From: Owenia fusiformis
Lineage: Eukaryota; Annelida; Polychaeta; Sabellida; Oweniidae
Length of the DNA stretch: 64,000 nt
Direction: 5' to 3'
Assembly: GCA_903813345.2 (NCBI GenBank)
Contig: CAIIXF020000009.1
Coordinates: 18,067,759-18,131,758 of the forward strand
Shown: positions 51,566 through 64,000 of the stretch, piece after piece
Position numbering within the stretch: position 1 is the first letter of the stretch
Layout: each line of letters starts with the position of its first letter
The notes under the pieces: generated by a model
Seen by the model: only the letters and a program-made list of their open reading frames with translations
Databases searched by the model: none
Told to the model about the DNA's origin: nothing
Position numbers and translations under genes: made by a program

Positions 51566-51621
51566 CTGCTTTATACATTGTAATCTATCTCGAGTCTGTC
51601 CTATATATTGGTCCATAATAT
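51566..51621 (-). CDS. ZMIZ alternative first coding exon (exon B)
   Basis: Minus-strand exon of 56 bp: acceptor ATTTGCAG before 51621, donor AAGCAG|GTATAT after 51566. Five untranslated bases precede an ATG at 51616, which encodes 17 residues, MDQYIGQTRDRLQCIKQ. This aligns without gaps to the last 17 residues of exon A (VDRHIQQTIDRLLCIKQ), with the same phase-0 end. Splicing A to B would shift frame and stop quickly, so A and B must be mutually exclusive. B could be entered from a 5'UTR exon through its own acceptor. Selection seems to have kept the protein pattern, so I think it is functional, but only transcripts can show use. The donor is weaker than that of exon A. Confidence 0.72.
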
Positions 51622-53500
51622 CTGCAAATAACACAAACATTGCAACCTAAACTGTCACATAACACTTTAACAGTACATTCAAGCTTTAACTGCACATTCA
51701 AACTTAAACTAAACATTCAAGCTTAGACTGTATATTCAAGCTTCAACTAAACATACAAGCTTAGATTGAACATTCAAACTTAAAACTGTATATTCAGGAT
51801 TAGACTGAACATTCAAACTTAGAGTGTAACATTTCATTGAAAATTCAAACTTTAGTTTTCAGATCAAAATGCTGCGTATAACATTAGCTTTGATTGTACA
51901 TATTATCTCAAAGTTAAAATATATGTTTACAGTCAAGCTTTAACTGTAAAATGCAACCAATGCCTATAAGAAGGATTGAATGAACATTCAAAACTCTGAT
52001 ATACATAGCTTGAACTAACTATACCTTATATTCAAACAATCATTTCATGTTCAAATAATGATCATTTTACACTAAAGTTGTAACTTCAATGTTGCCAATC
52101 ATGATTTACAAAGAACATTTTTATAAGGAAATCTTAAGTTAATTGATCCAAGATAAGAATTGTAATAGAATTAAGCCTTTTATCTCATAATTTGAACATT
52201 ACGTTTTCATTCCATATTCAATAAGGTGTGAAAAGGCAAGAAATTCATAAACATTCAGCAGGAATGGGGGGATAGATTCAAGGATTTTGACAGAAACTGT
52301 TCTACTCCCATGGAGAAAATCTATATAATATTATAAATATAATTTTCAGTAACAAGTGTATCTAACAACAATTTGGAGTGTAAAAGGTGGACCCTGGGTA
52401 TACAAGAATTCTATGCTATAAACACAAAATAAATTGTTGTTTTCTATCCCCGACCACCCTCCAAATATACACAAAGTCTTTTTAACAGAACACATTATGT
52501 TGACCCAATCCCTTAAGGTAAAATACATGAAAAGGATTAACTAAAAATCTAGACAGATACATACTATGTCAATTCATTTAAAACTGAACAGCTTTTAAAT
52601 TTATCACCATAAATTCTTACTTGGATGTATCAGCAATACTTGTCAGCTCCATGTTTATGATTTCATGATGATGTAAGACAATTGAATTGATTTGATACAT
52701 ATCATATACATTTAGTTCTGTTTCAGGTTTAATGGGAGAAACAAGGACTATTAATTGAATCTCATATATGAGTTTGTTGATAGAGTATTGATCACTGGAA
52801 ATATCTGATATTTGCCTTCTCTGTTTACAGACAGCTTTATAACTAAACAATGTAATAAATCACGAAAGAGTAAAACTGTTCAACATTAATAACACCATTA
52901 TAACCTGGTGATTTTTCAAATCGTTCAGGTTCATTTTTTAGCATTTCTGACAGATGTTGAACTTGGGACATAAAATATATGGAGATATTTGTAAATTAAT
53001 ATCATTTTTATCATAAAAAAATTAATTTCGATATAATATATCTAGAAAACAGCAACCCGATGGATTAGCAAATCAATAAACAAAATGTAATCGATTCAAG
53101 ATTGTATATTTTATGACAATATTTGAAACCACTAAAGATTAAACCATTTGAATCCTTTGAAGAAAGTTTTGTGTTTCTATGTTGCTGATTGTCTTTATTG
53201 GTCTTAAATTCTATACACATATGACTATGTTTTTCCTGAGACTTTACCTTCGAGTTAGATCAAGGTTAAACAAATAGGGTACACTACTCAACAAGATACC
53301 GAACAAATACAAGATTCTTTGAATTTAACTTTCTTGATACAAATATATATTTAAGTAAGATCAAATACCACAGTTAAATATTTACCTTCAATTTGATATA
53401 CTGTTAAATAATGTTAAATATATTAAGTCATAAATCTACTATTGAGAAAGGAATGGCCTTGAACTATGCAATTCTGATAGGTTTTCATGAACATGCAAAA
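51622..53500. other. ZMIZ intron sequence between exons B and A, no gene recognised
   Basis: Degenerate repeats of the ACATTCAAGCTTAAACTG type occur at about 51660-51850. Other ORFs are 77 codons or shorter and show no motif. Confidence 0.45.
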
Positions 53501-53591
53501 TGTCACCACCTGCCAATTGTTACAGATGCCAAGCACCAAGCACAAAAATGTTGGAGACTATAACAATATGTCACCACTTGTGGTGGTGACA
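53501..53591. mobile_element. 91-bp element with TGTCACCACC ends
   Basis: Starts TGTCACCACC and ends GGTGGTGACA, a perfect 10-bp inverted repeat. The 3' end, TGTCACCACTTGTGGTGG.., is itself a small hairpin. A related copy lies at 55591-55725 in the same orientation. There is no coding capacity. Confidence 0.6.
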
Positions 53592-54344
53592 TTATAGAAC
53601 CTTGACATAAATATTCAAAGGGCTATTTAGTTCTAGTAATATGTCCCTTTAACCCAAATATCCCTTGTGTTTTTCAATACTCTGCCTAGTTTTAATAGAA
53701 TAGCCCTTTAAGTAATTTATTCTTCCTCAATATCAAAGTGCTGTTCAGTTTTAATGACATGTCTCTAACTTTCTTTGGCACATACTACTCTACAAACTAA
53801 TTAGCACTTTTGGGGTAACTAAATGTTGAATAACTTATAATAATCACCTTGGAATTTTTACAAATTAATGAGAAGAAAATTACAAGTTGATCTGGATTTG
53901 CAAATTTATAATTATTGCTAGTGCATCGATATACAGGGTGTTCAAAAACGATGACTCCATTTTTTCACAAATTATTGTAGTTGAGATGAATGATAGTGAA
54001 GCAAATAACATGAATGATACTTCCCAATAAAAATAAAATTGTACATGAACTTTTCCTTCCAGATTCAGACTAAACTACAGGGTGTTACGCCTTTTAGATT
54101 TTTTAGATTCTGATATTTTCAGTATTGGGAACCTTACTTTAACCTCCTATACTTATATAAATACAGTAGTTCTCAAGACCCAAAGCAAAAAAATAATTAT
54201 TACGACTCTTACAGAATGAATTGTTCTAGAATGAGATGAAATTTCATGGCATAACATCACTTATTTACAAAACTTAGAATCAGCACATTTAGTGTAATAC
54301 CATTACAATGGCCCATGATTTCCACTATGAAGAGCAAGGGTTAA

Positions 54345-54894
54345 TCTGGTCTAACCTATTTAATACATAGTAATCTGTCAATGGTCTGACTTAGTAATCT
54401 GTAAATGGTCTGACCTACCTATTCAATACAGAGTAATTTGTAAATGGTCTGACTTACCTATCTAATACAGAGTAATCTGTCAATGGTCTGACCAAGTAAT
54501 TTGTCAATGGTTTTACTTAGTGATCTGTCAATGGTCTGACTTCCCTATTTAATACATAGTAATCTGTCAATGGTCTGACTTAGTAATCTGTAAATGGTCT
54601 GACCTACCTATTCAATACAGAGTAATTTGTCAATGGTCTGACTTACCTATCTAATACATAGTAATCTGTCAATGGTTTGACTTAGTAATCTGTCAATGGT
54701 CTGACCTACCTATTTAACACATAATAATCTTTCATTGGTCTGACTTATAAATCTGTCAATGGTCTGACTAACCTATTTAATACATAGTAATCTGTCATTG
54801 GTCTGACTTACCTATTAAATACATAGTAATCTGTCATTGGTCTATTTTGATTTACTTATCTAATATACTGGAATCTCTTAATTGTCTGACTTAC
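54345..54894 (-). repeat. minisatellite made of ZMIZ exon-A/splice-donor copies
   Basis: About 15 units directly downstream (minus strand) of coding exon A, mostly 39 bp with some shortened 24-bp units. Read on the minus strand, a unit contains CAGACCATTGACAGATTACT, then ATGTATTAAATAG and GTAAGT. This is the last 33 bases of exon A followed by its donor. The main consistent difference is TAG instead of CAG before GT. Several units keep a good donor (TAGGTAAGTC), so the intron begins with an array of decoy donors. Variants such as TTTGTAAATGG show that the units have diverged for some time. Confidence 0.88.
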
Positions 54895-55018
54895 CTGTTT
54901 AATACATAGTAATCTGTCAATGGTCTGCTGAATGTGACGATCAACGTCATTCATTTTTCATTGATAGATGGGTCTGTGGTGCCTAAGGCATCATGGGATA
55001 TCAGTTGGAAACTCCCGT
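54895..55018 (-). CDS. ZMIZ1/2 orthologue, first coding exon (exon A)
   Basis: Minus-strand exon of 124 bp: acceptor ATTTGCAG before 55018, donor AAACAG|GTAAGTC after 54895. The first 64 bases are 5'UTR. The ATG at 54954 starts 20 codons, MNDVDRHIQQTIDRLLCIKQ, which match the human ZMIZ1 N-terminus (M-N-S-M-D-R-H-I-Q-Q-T..CIKQ, from memory) and continue in frame into exon 49013-49126. The end of this exon and its donor are the source, or a member, of the minisatellite at 54345-54894. The ATG is the only in-frame start in the exon. Confidence 0.93.
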
Positions 55019-57011
55019 CTGCAAATATACAATAAAATATCATTACATAAATTATTTAAATAAAAAATGGTACTTTGTTTCAGTTAATTTAAGGTATCAG
55101 AAATTCAAGTGTCAGAAATAAGATTTGCTGTTTTTTCGTTAAATTATTAGATTATATATGTATCTTGCATGTAGATCCTGCTTTAAGTTTCATAGACAAA
55201 TATTTCTTTCATTGCTCCACAAAATATTTAATACAAAATACTAATACAAATGTTTATGATAGGATCACAGAAATTTAATATCCACCCAAACAAAAATAAA
55301 AAAATGTTCTTTAAAAGCTATTCAATTACAATCACCTGCCTTCAAAAAGACCTCATAATATTCGACAATATGAACTAATTGAAAGGAACATTTCTTCCAA
55401 ACACTTTCAATCATCTTAATGTTGATACATCAAGAAATTTCATTACTACTCTTCTCATACTATTTTATGAATGAGGGGATAAATGTATGCCCTTTTTCAA
55501 ACTACTTTTATCAAAGCTTCAAGCTTTCCAATTTTTCTATATTGGCCCTAAAATTAGACATCAGTTTCAATGAGGCATTAACATGTAAAATGTCAACATT
55601 TGCCATTTGTTACAGATGCCAAATGCCAGACTCTCATCTCTGAATTTCGAATGCCAACAACACTGAACAATTTCATAAAAAAGTTAGAGACCATAACAAT
55701 ATGTCACCACTTGCGGCGGTGACATAAAATAGGCCTTATTCGTTAGATAAAGACAAAATGTCACTACCTTGTTGCAAAAAATATATAAAGTACTTGTGGT
55801 GTTGACATAAAAGTTTAGGTTAATGGGCTGAAAATTTTTCCTACATAAGCATGGAAACCAATTTCAAAAATATTTTTCTTTGATTACCTTGAAAACCTTC
55901 CGTATCTAGCATGGGCATACTAGATATATTATCTTTACACCCAGCCATGATACATTTTGTAGTAAGTATCAAGATGAACACTGTTTATTTCTAATGCATG
56001 TCTTCCTTTAATTGTTAATTATTCAATCATTCAGTGAAATGAACAGGTACAAGAAATAGCTCAGTTTCCTTGAGTTTATGCTCCAGACTGTAATATATTT
56101 TATCAACATTAGAGTACATGTGTACATACCTATATTCAGAATCTGATCACAAGAAATGAAAGGACATATTTAATGATGATATTAGTACCTGAGCCAATTC
56201 TTTAATTAATCACTTTTCTACTCTTCCTTGCATGTATATTACATATTAATCATCCACAGTGATACATCATTATTTTTGACAATGACACAGAACACAATAC
56301 AGGAATCAAATATCAAACCAAAACATACTCATCTCAAATAAAAGATCAAAAAATTCAGTTGTCTGATTTCCTTCTAAAAATCTTACTTCAAAAACAAATC
56401 TAATTCTTCAAGTGTCTAAATGCAAGAATCCTCCATTTACAATCATTAATCATGACTTTTCCTAAATCTTTTGAAATTACAATATACAACAAAAAATCAA
56501 TTGAAATTGAAATATTTTCTCACCTATACACGTGCCATACTTTATAAATTCAAACTGTGTTAAAATGACTGTTTAATAAATATACTATGGATCATGTTAA
56601 AGAACCTTTTTTTATCTAAACCTATTTGCCAAATGTAAAGAATTTCTATTGATATCAAGCTCAGTAACTTGAATGGATACTATAAATGTAGGCATAAAGC
56701 TATAGAAACTCTTAGCATATCAATTGTAATATACACAAATTCATGAGCTCGAAAAGTTGAGTTCAATATTGATAAACGAATTGACATATGATATATATAC
56801 TTTCAATTGTGATTTCTTCAAATCATTGAACTTGCTAAACCTACAGGATATTCAATAAGTAAGTTGATAGTTCAATAGATTCCTCATGTAGAAACAGACT
56901 CTCCAATAGTTTGTTGTATTAACAACTCCACAAAATAAACATAGTAAAATATTGTTCTTTCAATAGAAATTCAATGAGAATAGCACTTTGGTTCATTTAA
57001 CAGCAACATAC
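55019..57011. other. 5' intron of ZMIZ, no coding exon recognised
   Basis: Contains a second copy of the TGTCACC-type element (55591-55725) and a third degenerate copy (55759-55807). Otherwise AT-rich with short chance ORFs. Confidence 0.45.
55591..55725. mobile_element. second copy of the TGTCACC/GGTGACA element
   Basis: Shares with 53501-53591 the words TTGTTACAGATGCCAA, GAGACCATAACAATATGTCA and a terminal CACTTGCGGCGGTGACA. The left end is TGTCAACATT and the internal part is longer (about 135 bp). Same orientation as the first copy, so the two form direct repeats flanking exon A and its minisatellite. Confidence 0.6.
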
Positions 57012-57120
57012 CTGTTATCCCACAGGGGTACTGAAGCTGAAGCCAATACTCCGTTAAACAGCGTATAATCCCTGATGATTTCACGTTATTAAAGCGTTCA
57101 ATTTACAACATTTCGGAATT
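57012..57120 (-). other. possible 5'UTR exon of ZMIZ
   Basis: On the minus strand, sequence with several CpGs (AACGCTTT, TACGCTG, AACGGAG) ends in GATAACAG|GTATGTTG, a good donor at 57012. It is upstream of exon A, whose acceptor needs a 5' partner. The 5' limit is a guess, since no clear TATA or initiator is visible. Confidence 0.3.
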
Positions 57121-60100
57121 TAATCCAGAGATTAACAGAATGCCAGGTAAAACACAGCTACAAACTTGCCAGTTTATACCCCTATCAAGTGGATACCAAC
57201 CCCTGTGCAAGTTATACAAATGTTTGCTACCAACTCTCTCACAATTTATTTGCAAATGGACTTAGTCTGCTCAAAGTAACAGATTCCCAGTCATAAACAC
57301 ATCTAGGATTAATCCAAGGGAATGGCTTAGGTTGATGGGAGGCTATGGGTTAAGGAGAGGTTTAGATTTCTGATTCTTCACCAGATGTAAACATATAGAA
57401 CTGTACTGATCTTTACCAATTAGTGTAGTCTTGGAGGTGAAAACTCTTCCAAATCATCTCAAGACATATTTCAAAATCCATCATGTATCATTCCCTTAAA
57501 AGCTTGAAGAAATTTCTTAATGTAATGAATTGGTATATCTTATTAGAAAAAATTAGAAGGGAACATATGCTTAAAAAAAGATACAGCGTATGTTCAACAT
57601 GTGTGCATATATAATATAAAGGTACCTGAGTTACTCTGAGATGAGCATCTTCGCTTACATATTTCTTTCTGATCTTTTCAATACTGGACCTTTAATCTTT
57701 TTTATATCAGGCTTTTCACTTTCATATAAGCTTTTCACTTTTTGATATTAGGCCTTTCACCTTTTCATATTGGACCTTTCACTCAATGCTAGGTGAACTG
57801 ATGTTTCTCAGTGTCATTTTTATATATCCAGTATCACATACTTTTATTTACCTAATTTTTAATATTCACCTGTAGTAACAGGACCTTGGAGATCATCAAA
57901 AGGTGTGTAAGTCAATCCCATAATACATCATACTCCCAAAGTGGTTTAATCCTTAATCCTGATTGGTCAATCTGGGTTAATAGATTGATGATGTTCAATC
58001 AAGTTCTATTTGCCATGTTTTTATTTCCAATGTATTTATATATAAATGATACCATCCATATTTGTATAGGGGTTAGGATTCCTAGGCTAACATCTGCTTT
58101 AGAGCTAATTGCTATTCCTTTATCATGCTTTCATTATCTAGTATATTTCTTTATTTATTAAGAGCATTTTCTTGTCAATTTATTTATACAGTCTGTATGT
58201 GCTGATTACAGTTTATAATCACTTTGAATTCATTGATAGCTTACTCCGCCCTTTAGAAAAAATGACAAATGTCATGCACTTTTTCATTGTTTTATGCCCA
58301 CAAAGAAATAAGACAAATAAGGATGAACTGACATCAAGTTCACATATCAAGCTATTAAAATACAGAATAAAATGAGCAACTTCTTCCAAGTTTTTCTGAG
58401 AAATTATGGGAAATCTGACTTTCATGCAGACGTCGGCTGCAAGTTCAACTCAGTGATATAGTGTTTATTGATCGCAAGATAATTGATCAATCAGATGTTA
58501 TTGTTGATAATTCAGTGGTTGATACTAATTTTTAAACATAACATGGTTTTCAAAATATTCCTCTAACCAGATGTTATTATCAGGCTTTCCTTATTCAACA
58601 ATTCTTTAAAATAAAAGTCATACATAAACAAGGAAATAATTCCGTATTCATGTAATTCATGTTTATTATTCAATGGTGTTTAGGATATGTTCTTTGTGTT
58701 GATATATTTTAATGATATACCCTATTCAAGAGTTCTAAGTGAATGAGAGCATCTGCACTTAAGGTATTAGTTTGGCTGGTTTTGTAATTTGGGGTTTCCT
58801 CCAGTGTTTCCCTCCATGTTTTGTAGTCTTGAAAATTAAGATTGACATAATTGAATTATTATACTAAATCTTTTTCCTTGTAAGCAGACACCAATTGTCT
58901 AACTACAAGTCAGTCTAGAACAAAGCCTGCAGAAAACATGGGCAATCAATTGGGTCACTGGCCCATATAAATCAATGAGGAGCCAAAATGGGGCATTTTA
59001 GCCAGGCACTAGACTCAACTTATTATATATCCTGAATCGCTAAAGACTAGTCACACTACCTTGACTTTGGCAGATGATGTAATTTTTTGGACTTTTTTCA
59101 AGAATTATTTAAATAAATGTTAGTTCTTTATCTATAGGCAGACCATGTAGTTTCACCATTTTTCTGACTTTATTTTTTTCTAATTGAATATATATCAAAG
59201 AATCATCACAAATACAAAGAGTAGAGTTGAAGCCTAACTCTTACAAAGGGTAGGCTCAACTGGATTTGTATTCTATAATCAAAGTCAAGCGTACTCAACA
59301 CCCTTCCATTATCTCAGCACTGAGAAGTTCTTAGCCTCATTTCCAACCAGGACTAAATCATTTAATGCATTAACAGCATTTTTATCAACATCCTGTCCAT
59401 AAATTCAGGTTTATGAGCTCTTGTGCTGAGGCAAACGTAATCATATAATAACTGATATTTGTACACATATTACAGTGAGCATGAATTACTTTAATACATT
59501 AATATGGTGGTTCGAGAATGATGGCATTATACACTAATCAACAGGATTCAGTCTACTAAACAACCACTAGATGTCAGCCAAAGCTGGTGTGAAAGTATCA
59601 TTTAGGTTCACCAGGGATGTTATAGCTTCAGGAGTGATTATTCTTCATAATATTGAAATGCATTAATGCAAGGAGAAATTAGCTAAATGAAACAGCTATT
59701 GTGCAATGTCTTTCTCCTGTTATATGTGACTAGAAAATTGCAAATTAAAGTGCTTTATATGATTAGATGGTGCATTTAATGTCCTATCAATACTTTTTCG
59801 AGAGTTCATTGAATTCCAACACAACCTTTTACTTGAATATTTCAAAATACAAAAACTTATTTCATGCTTTATTCAACTTTATGTATATTTTGCCATCTTG
59901 AATACTGTTCGTTTTTGCATTTTCTGCTGTAAAAATGGCAAAATGTGAATCGCTCCATGAAAGGAGAGCTTATGGGATTGATTTCTGTCTTAATAAATTT
60001 CCATTTTTAGCATTTCCCGATCACCTTTTAAAACATTATCTATTGAATTATGAAAATGTCAGCGAATCTCTTGAGGAAAATAAGAGAACAATAAGAAGCT

Positions 60101-63100
60101 TTTGGGAGCATTCCTTGGCAATATGCACTTAATCTTGACAATATCTGGATAGATCAATATGCAACAATCCATTTGTGGTTTATCTAGTGCTAAAGTGTAA
60201 ATTACACTCGGATGGGTAATATATTGCTTATCAGGCATTTTATTGAAAATGGGTATTGTATTTTCACACTATTGGTACTACTGTAATACCTTTTGAAGTC
60301 AGGTGAGGTAATTGGCCATTTATGTAGCTACTATCAGAATTGGCATAAGGTGTTTTTGTTGTTATCTCTAAATTGGCAATATATCATGGATGAGAGATTG
60401 ACTGTTATCAGGGATTTATGTTGAGTGGTGCAGCACCCAAAGCTGTAACCAGCTTTTGCCTGGGGGTGCCACAGCCACTCTAAGTGTAGCCTGTGTCACC
60501 TAGTGCTGGTATGTGGATTCATATTACAAGTAAATTAAGCTGTATATTTCAGCTCTAGTTGAGCAGTCAAACTATCAAGCTAACCCTAATGTCGTTAAGT
60601 GGTCATTCATATGTGCACAAGAAATATGCAGCTAAGTTGTATAGTTAAACTGCAGATCTAATGTGCAGTCAAGTTAAACTGTGTAGCTTAAGCTGTGTAG
60701 TTGAGGAACCACTGATGCAAGCTGTGCAGTTGAGTTGCAGTATAATGGACTTAATGAACAGATAATGAGATCAGATAAATATGAATTGAATACTAGATTA
60801 CATCAGCATCTCAGGTACCCACATCAATGGAGATGTAAATAATACACACAGGATATTTTATGTTCTCATATTATTGAATAATCTACTATTACAAGAAGAA
60901 TTCTATATTAACTAGATATTGGCAACTCCACGGAGTAGCAAATCCAAACGAACACTATATAAATCATGAATCTGTACAGTCACAATATAATATTTACCAT
61001 CTACTCTTCCCTTCAATAAACACTTGAGATTATTGTAGTATCATGTAACCATACTTAGTATGGTTCAACTTGTATTCGAGTTATCTTCCGGATGGCTGGA
61101 CTGACAGGCGGACTGACGGACGGATGGAGGGCTTCACTATATCCCTACCATACTTTGTTCGTTGGGATAATTAGAGTATAGCATCTATCATGTTGCTTAG
61201 GGGATATCAAAACAAAATTCATTAAGACATACAAGTAAAGGAGTTTATACTGAATTCGAGAGGCAATATATAATCATTAGAAAGCATGTGGTTTGAACCC
61301 CTTTATATATTTTAGAAATATCTAAATAATAAATGTTTTTTCTTTTGTGAAACATTCAAATTATTAACTATAAGGCTTCATCTCCATAAGGGTGTCCAAC
61401 AATACATCTCAAGATTTAGGTCGAAGAAATAGAACATACTTATAACAATATAATCAGAGACAACACTGAAGGATGAACCTGATATAAACCATTGTGAAAG
61501 CGTGGGATTTCTATCAGGTGACCACAAGTGACCAATCACAAAATTGAATTTTCAAGAACCTGGCCAAAAGCAGATTTCTTCATGTGAGAAACTGATTTCT
61601 TCATCTCAAAAACTTTCACTGTCAGACTTGATGAGTAACTGATTTACGACCTTCTCCCAAAAGGGTCAGATGGACTCAATAAATCATTTGTGGCATGTTT
61701 GTCTTTTCCTCTAAATTGTGTTGTATCTGGTATGTTTCCCTGTGGCATATCCACTCTGTACTCTGAGGTATAATATACTTATCTAGTGGCCTTGGATTAG
61801 GAGATTGTTGATCTCAACAAAGATGAAATCTTCAAAATTCAAATGGAATATCAAGCTTAGGTATTCCCCATAGCCCCCATGTTATAAAATCAAGAAAAGT
61901 GAAATATCCTTTCCTTTATTGAACAGATAATATATTTTATGTATCTTCTGTCTGAATGCTGTAATCCACTGACAGATAATACTGACCCGACATGCCATCT
62001 TTAGAAAAATATCTGAACTTTTGGAACATTCCCTTTATGGCGGTGTAAATTACAACTGATTGATTGACAAACTTGTCAATATTACTTCATCTAAATATAT
62101 TAATATCTGCTCTGTGTGAATACATACCAGCTAGCAATATGCAAACCTCTTAAAGGCCCAGAGATTTGGACCCGGGTGAAGCTATTAATCAAGCTGTCAC
62201 AACTCAGCCAATCAGTGCTAATGTGGTCAGTTTAAATGTCCAGCATAAACAGAAACACATGGTCTGCTACAAGTGAGATACAGCCTTATGCTATGTTTGT
62301 TTACTTCTAGACGGATAAGAGATGCCCATTGGCTGAAATTTAAACTGTCAGTTATGCTAATGAGCATATTTACAAAAAGAAATTGTCTTATTTCACAAAA
62401 ACTAAACAACATTTTCAGAATTTGATTTGAAATTTATAGTCATTATAGATTCATGAACCACTGTAACAAAAAAGAGCTTGTAACTCATTATAACAATCGT
62501 GTTATAGCAGAAAGTTTGAAAATTTTCTCATTTTGTTTGAACTGGACCTTTAAACTGCCATATTTGGCTTTTGTGGGCTGTTCCATCTGCCTTTTATACC
62601 CGCTCTCAGTCTTTAATATCAAACATCAATACACTCTAGATTTCATTATAAACCAGCACAACTCTTTTATATAGTTCCATTGTGAAGAAAGCAAAGGGGA
62701 CATTTTTAGCACCCAAAAGTGAAGAAAAATACTCACGACTGAAACGAGTCATTAATTTCTGAGAAGCACCCGTGATGTTATAATAGAACATAATAGAACT
62801 GTAGAAGTGAAATCGATGGATACAAGATCATTGAGGGCCGATTAATGAGTATATCACATGTTATCTAACAAGTAAAAGAGCGATGCAAGTCTATTACTGA
62901 CTTTTCCATGAAACAGGGTTAGTAATCATTGGAACTGGTTCAGGTGTCATTTGTCTCAATAAAATAACAATGGCTTTGGCAATTCTGCTAAAATAAGGCA
63001 TCTCCAGTTAATTAGGCACTGAAGATAGATGGATGAAACAGTGCGAGAATCAATAACCAATCAAAACAGCTCAACACTTTAATTTAGGCAATTGAATCAT

Positions 63101-64000
63101 GGGATTAATATACCTCTCATGATAATCTAATAAAATTACATTTCCCAATATTCTATGGTACATTTCAAAACAGACATTTGACAGAATAACAGATTGACAA
63201 AATAAGATTTCTGAGTTGCAAGACTTCGTACAGTAAAACATGATTCTAACACAAGACTGTATGTGACAAAATAACTGACCTGTACAGAAAAACAGACTGG
63301 GAGAATAACAAGTTTCTCATATCACAGAATATCTGATTACTGACAGGTTAACTGAGAATTATGACAGAATAACTTATGACAGAATAACACCTTTCTATCT
63401 AAAACATACTTCTGACAGAATAAAAGAACAGAAAGCCATCTCTCTCCTGATTTGATTGTTAGCCCTGAATGTTAATTAAGCAGAAATCATAGGATGCAGA
63501 AAACATTGTATAATGTAAGAGATCAACTGGATAAATCAATAATATACTAATAGACCTTACATAAACTATGAAACTGATCAAACATGATGCTAATCATCTA
63601 CAAGTATATAACAATATGGGGGACTTCTCATGAGGATTTAAAATAAAGATTCCTAATAATGTATATATTCCTACAAATTTTGAAATTGATGCAAATCAAC
63701 TTGTTTTGATTTTGTGTTAAGCTTGAGAACAGCATTTTCAGTTTGTGGTAATTTTGTAGAATAATACACTATTTTAATATGAATTACACAATCTAATCTG
63801 AAACTACTTAAAGCAATATCAGATATTAACATTATGCTGTATAATATATCCATCTCACCCATCAAAACTTGCTTTCATTATCTTGTCTCTTATGTGGACC
63901 TGAGAGAGTTCTCAATCAGCCATTGTAATAGCTTAATACATCACTAATATACAACTTAATGAATTGTGAGCTAGCAGCCGCTGTAGAATTAGCAGCTCTG
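57121..64000. other. non-coding sequence upstream of ZMIZ, no gene recognised
   Basis: About 6.9 kb with no supported exon. It holds degenerate short repeats: TTTCACTTTTTGATATTAGG-type at 57660-57790, AAGCTGTGTAGTT-type at 60540-60740, and GACAGAATAAC-type at 63180-63420. There is also a GGACTGACGGACGGATGG stretch at about 61105-61130. The longest ORFs (about 90 codons at 57886 and 65 at 59935) show no domain or splice context. Confidence 0.4.

Noticed and set aside
59935-60132. 65-codon plus-strand ORF beginning MAKCESLHERRAYG
   Set aside because: No domain, splice site or promoter feature that separates it from chance ORFs in the region.
1-64000. CRISPR array
   Set aside because: All arrays are contiguous tandem repeats without unique spacers, and the window is clearly animal DNA with spliced genes.

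Overview
The window is animal nuclear DNA. It is AT-rich, and its coding sequence is split into short exons with GT..AG introns, tandem repeats and short inverted-repeat transposons between them. Two host genes can be identified with confidence. The species cannot be fixed from the sequence; the repeat content and frequent TACATGTA-type words would fit a marine invertebrate, possibly a mollusc or other lophotrochozoan (inference).

Minus strand: the 5' part of a ZMIZ1/ZMIZ2 orthologue (PIAS-like MIZ-zinc-finger transcriptional co-regulator; tonalli in Drosophila). A likely 5'UTR exon lies near 57.0-57.1 kb. The first coding exon (A) is at 54895-55018, a second diverged version of it (B) at 51566-51621, and common exons at 49013-49126 and 35221-35326. 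Together they encode about 93 residues of the conserved N-terminal helical domain. The rest of the gene, including the MIZ finger, was not found in the lower 35 kb and probably lies beyond the left edge.

Plus strand, nested in the 13.7-kb ZMIZ intron: a complete four-exon fatty-acid-binding-protein gene (42684-44255, 135 aa) with the classical FABP exon lengths and phases. About 2.3 kb upstream of it is a CpG-containing stretch with ETS, CACGTG and YY1-like sites that may be a promoter.

Mobile and repeat content: a 27-bp minisatellite with a 594-bp higher-order period fills the first 1.75 kb. Further arrays occur at 9.3, 18.4, 32.0, 45.7, 48.4, 50.3 and 54.3 kb. A 1.7-kb element with 47-bp perfect terminal inverted repeats and an ATTTT target duplication carries a 107-aa zinc-finger ORF (27379-29073). 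A 1.4-kb foldback element carries its own TATA box and a 37-codon ORF (36138-37562). Several hairpin or MITE-like elements are at 15.0, 26.5, 41.1, 43.7, 47.4, 47.8, 53.5 and 55.6 kb. A candidate exon of an unrecognised gene, apparently broken by one missing base, is at 5734-5937 (minus).

The most unusual structure is at 54.3-54.95 kb. A minisatellite of about 39-bp units lies directly after coding exon A of ZMIZ, and its units are copies of the end of that exon plus its splice donor. Together with exon B 3.3 kb downstream, the start of this gene looks like a place where exon sequence has been duplicated repeatedly.
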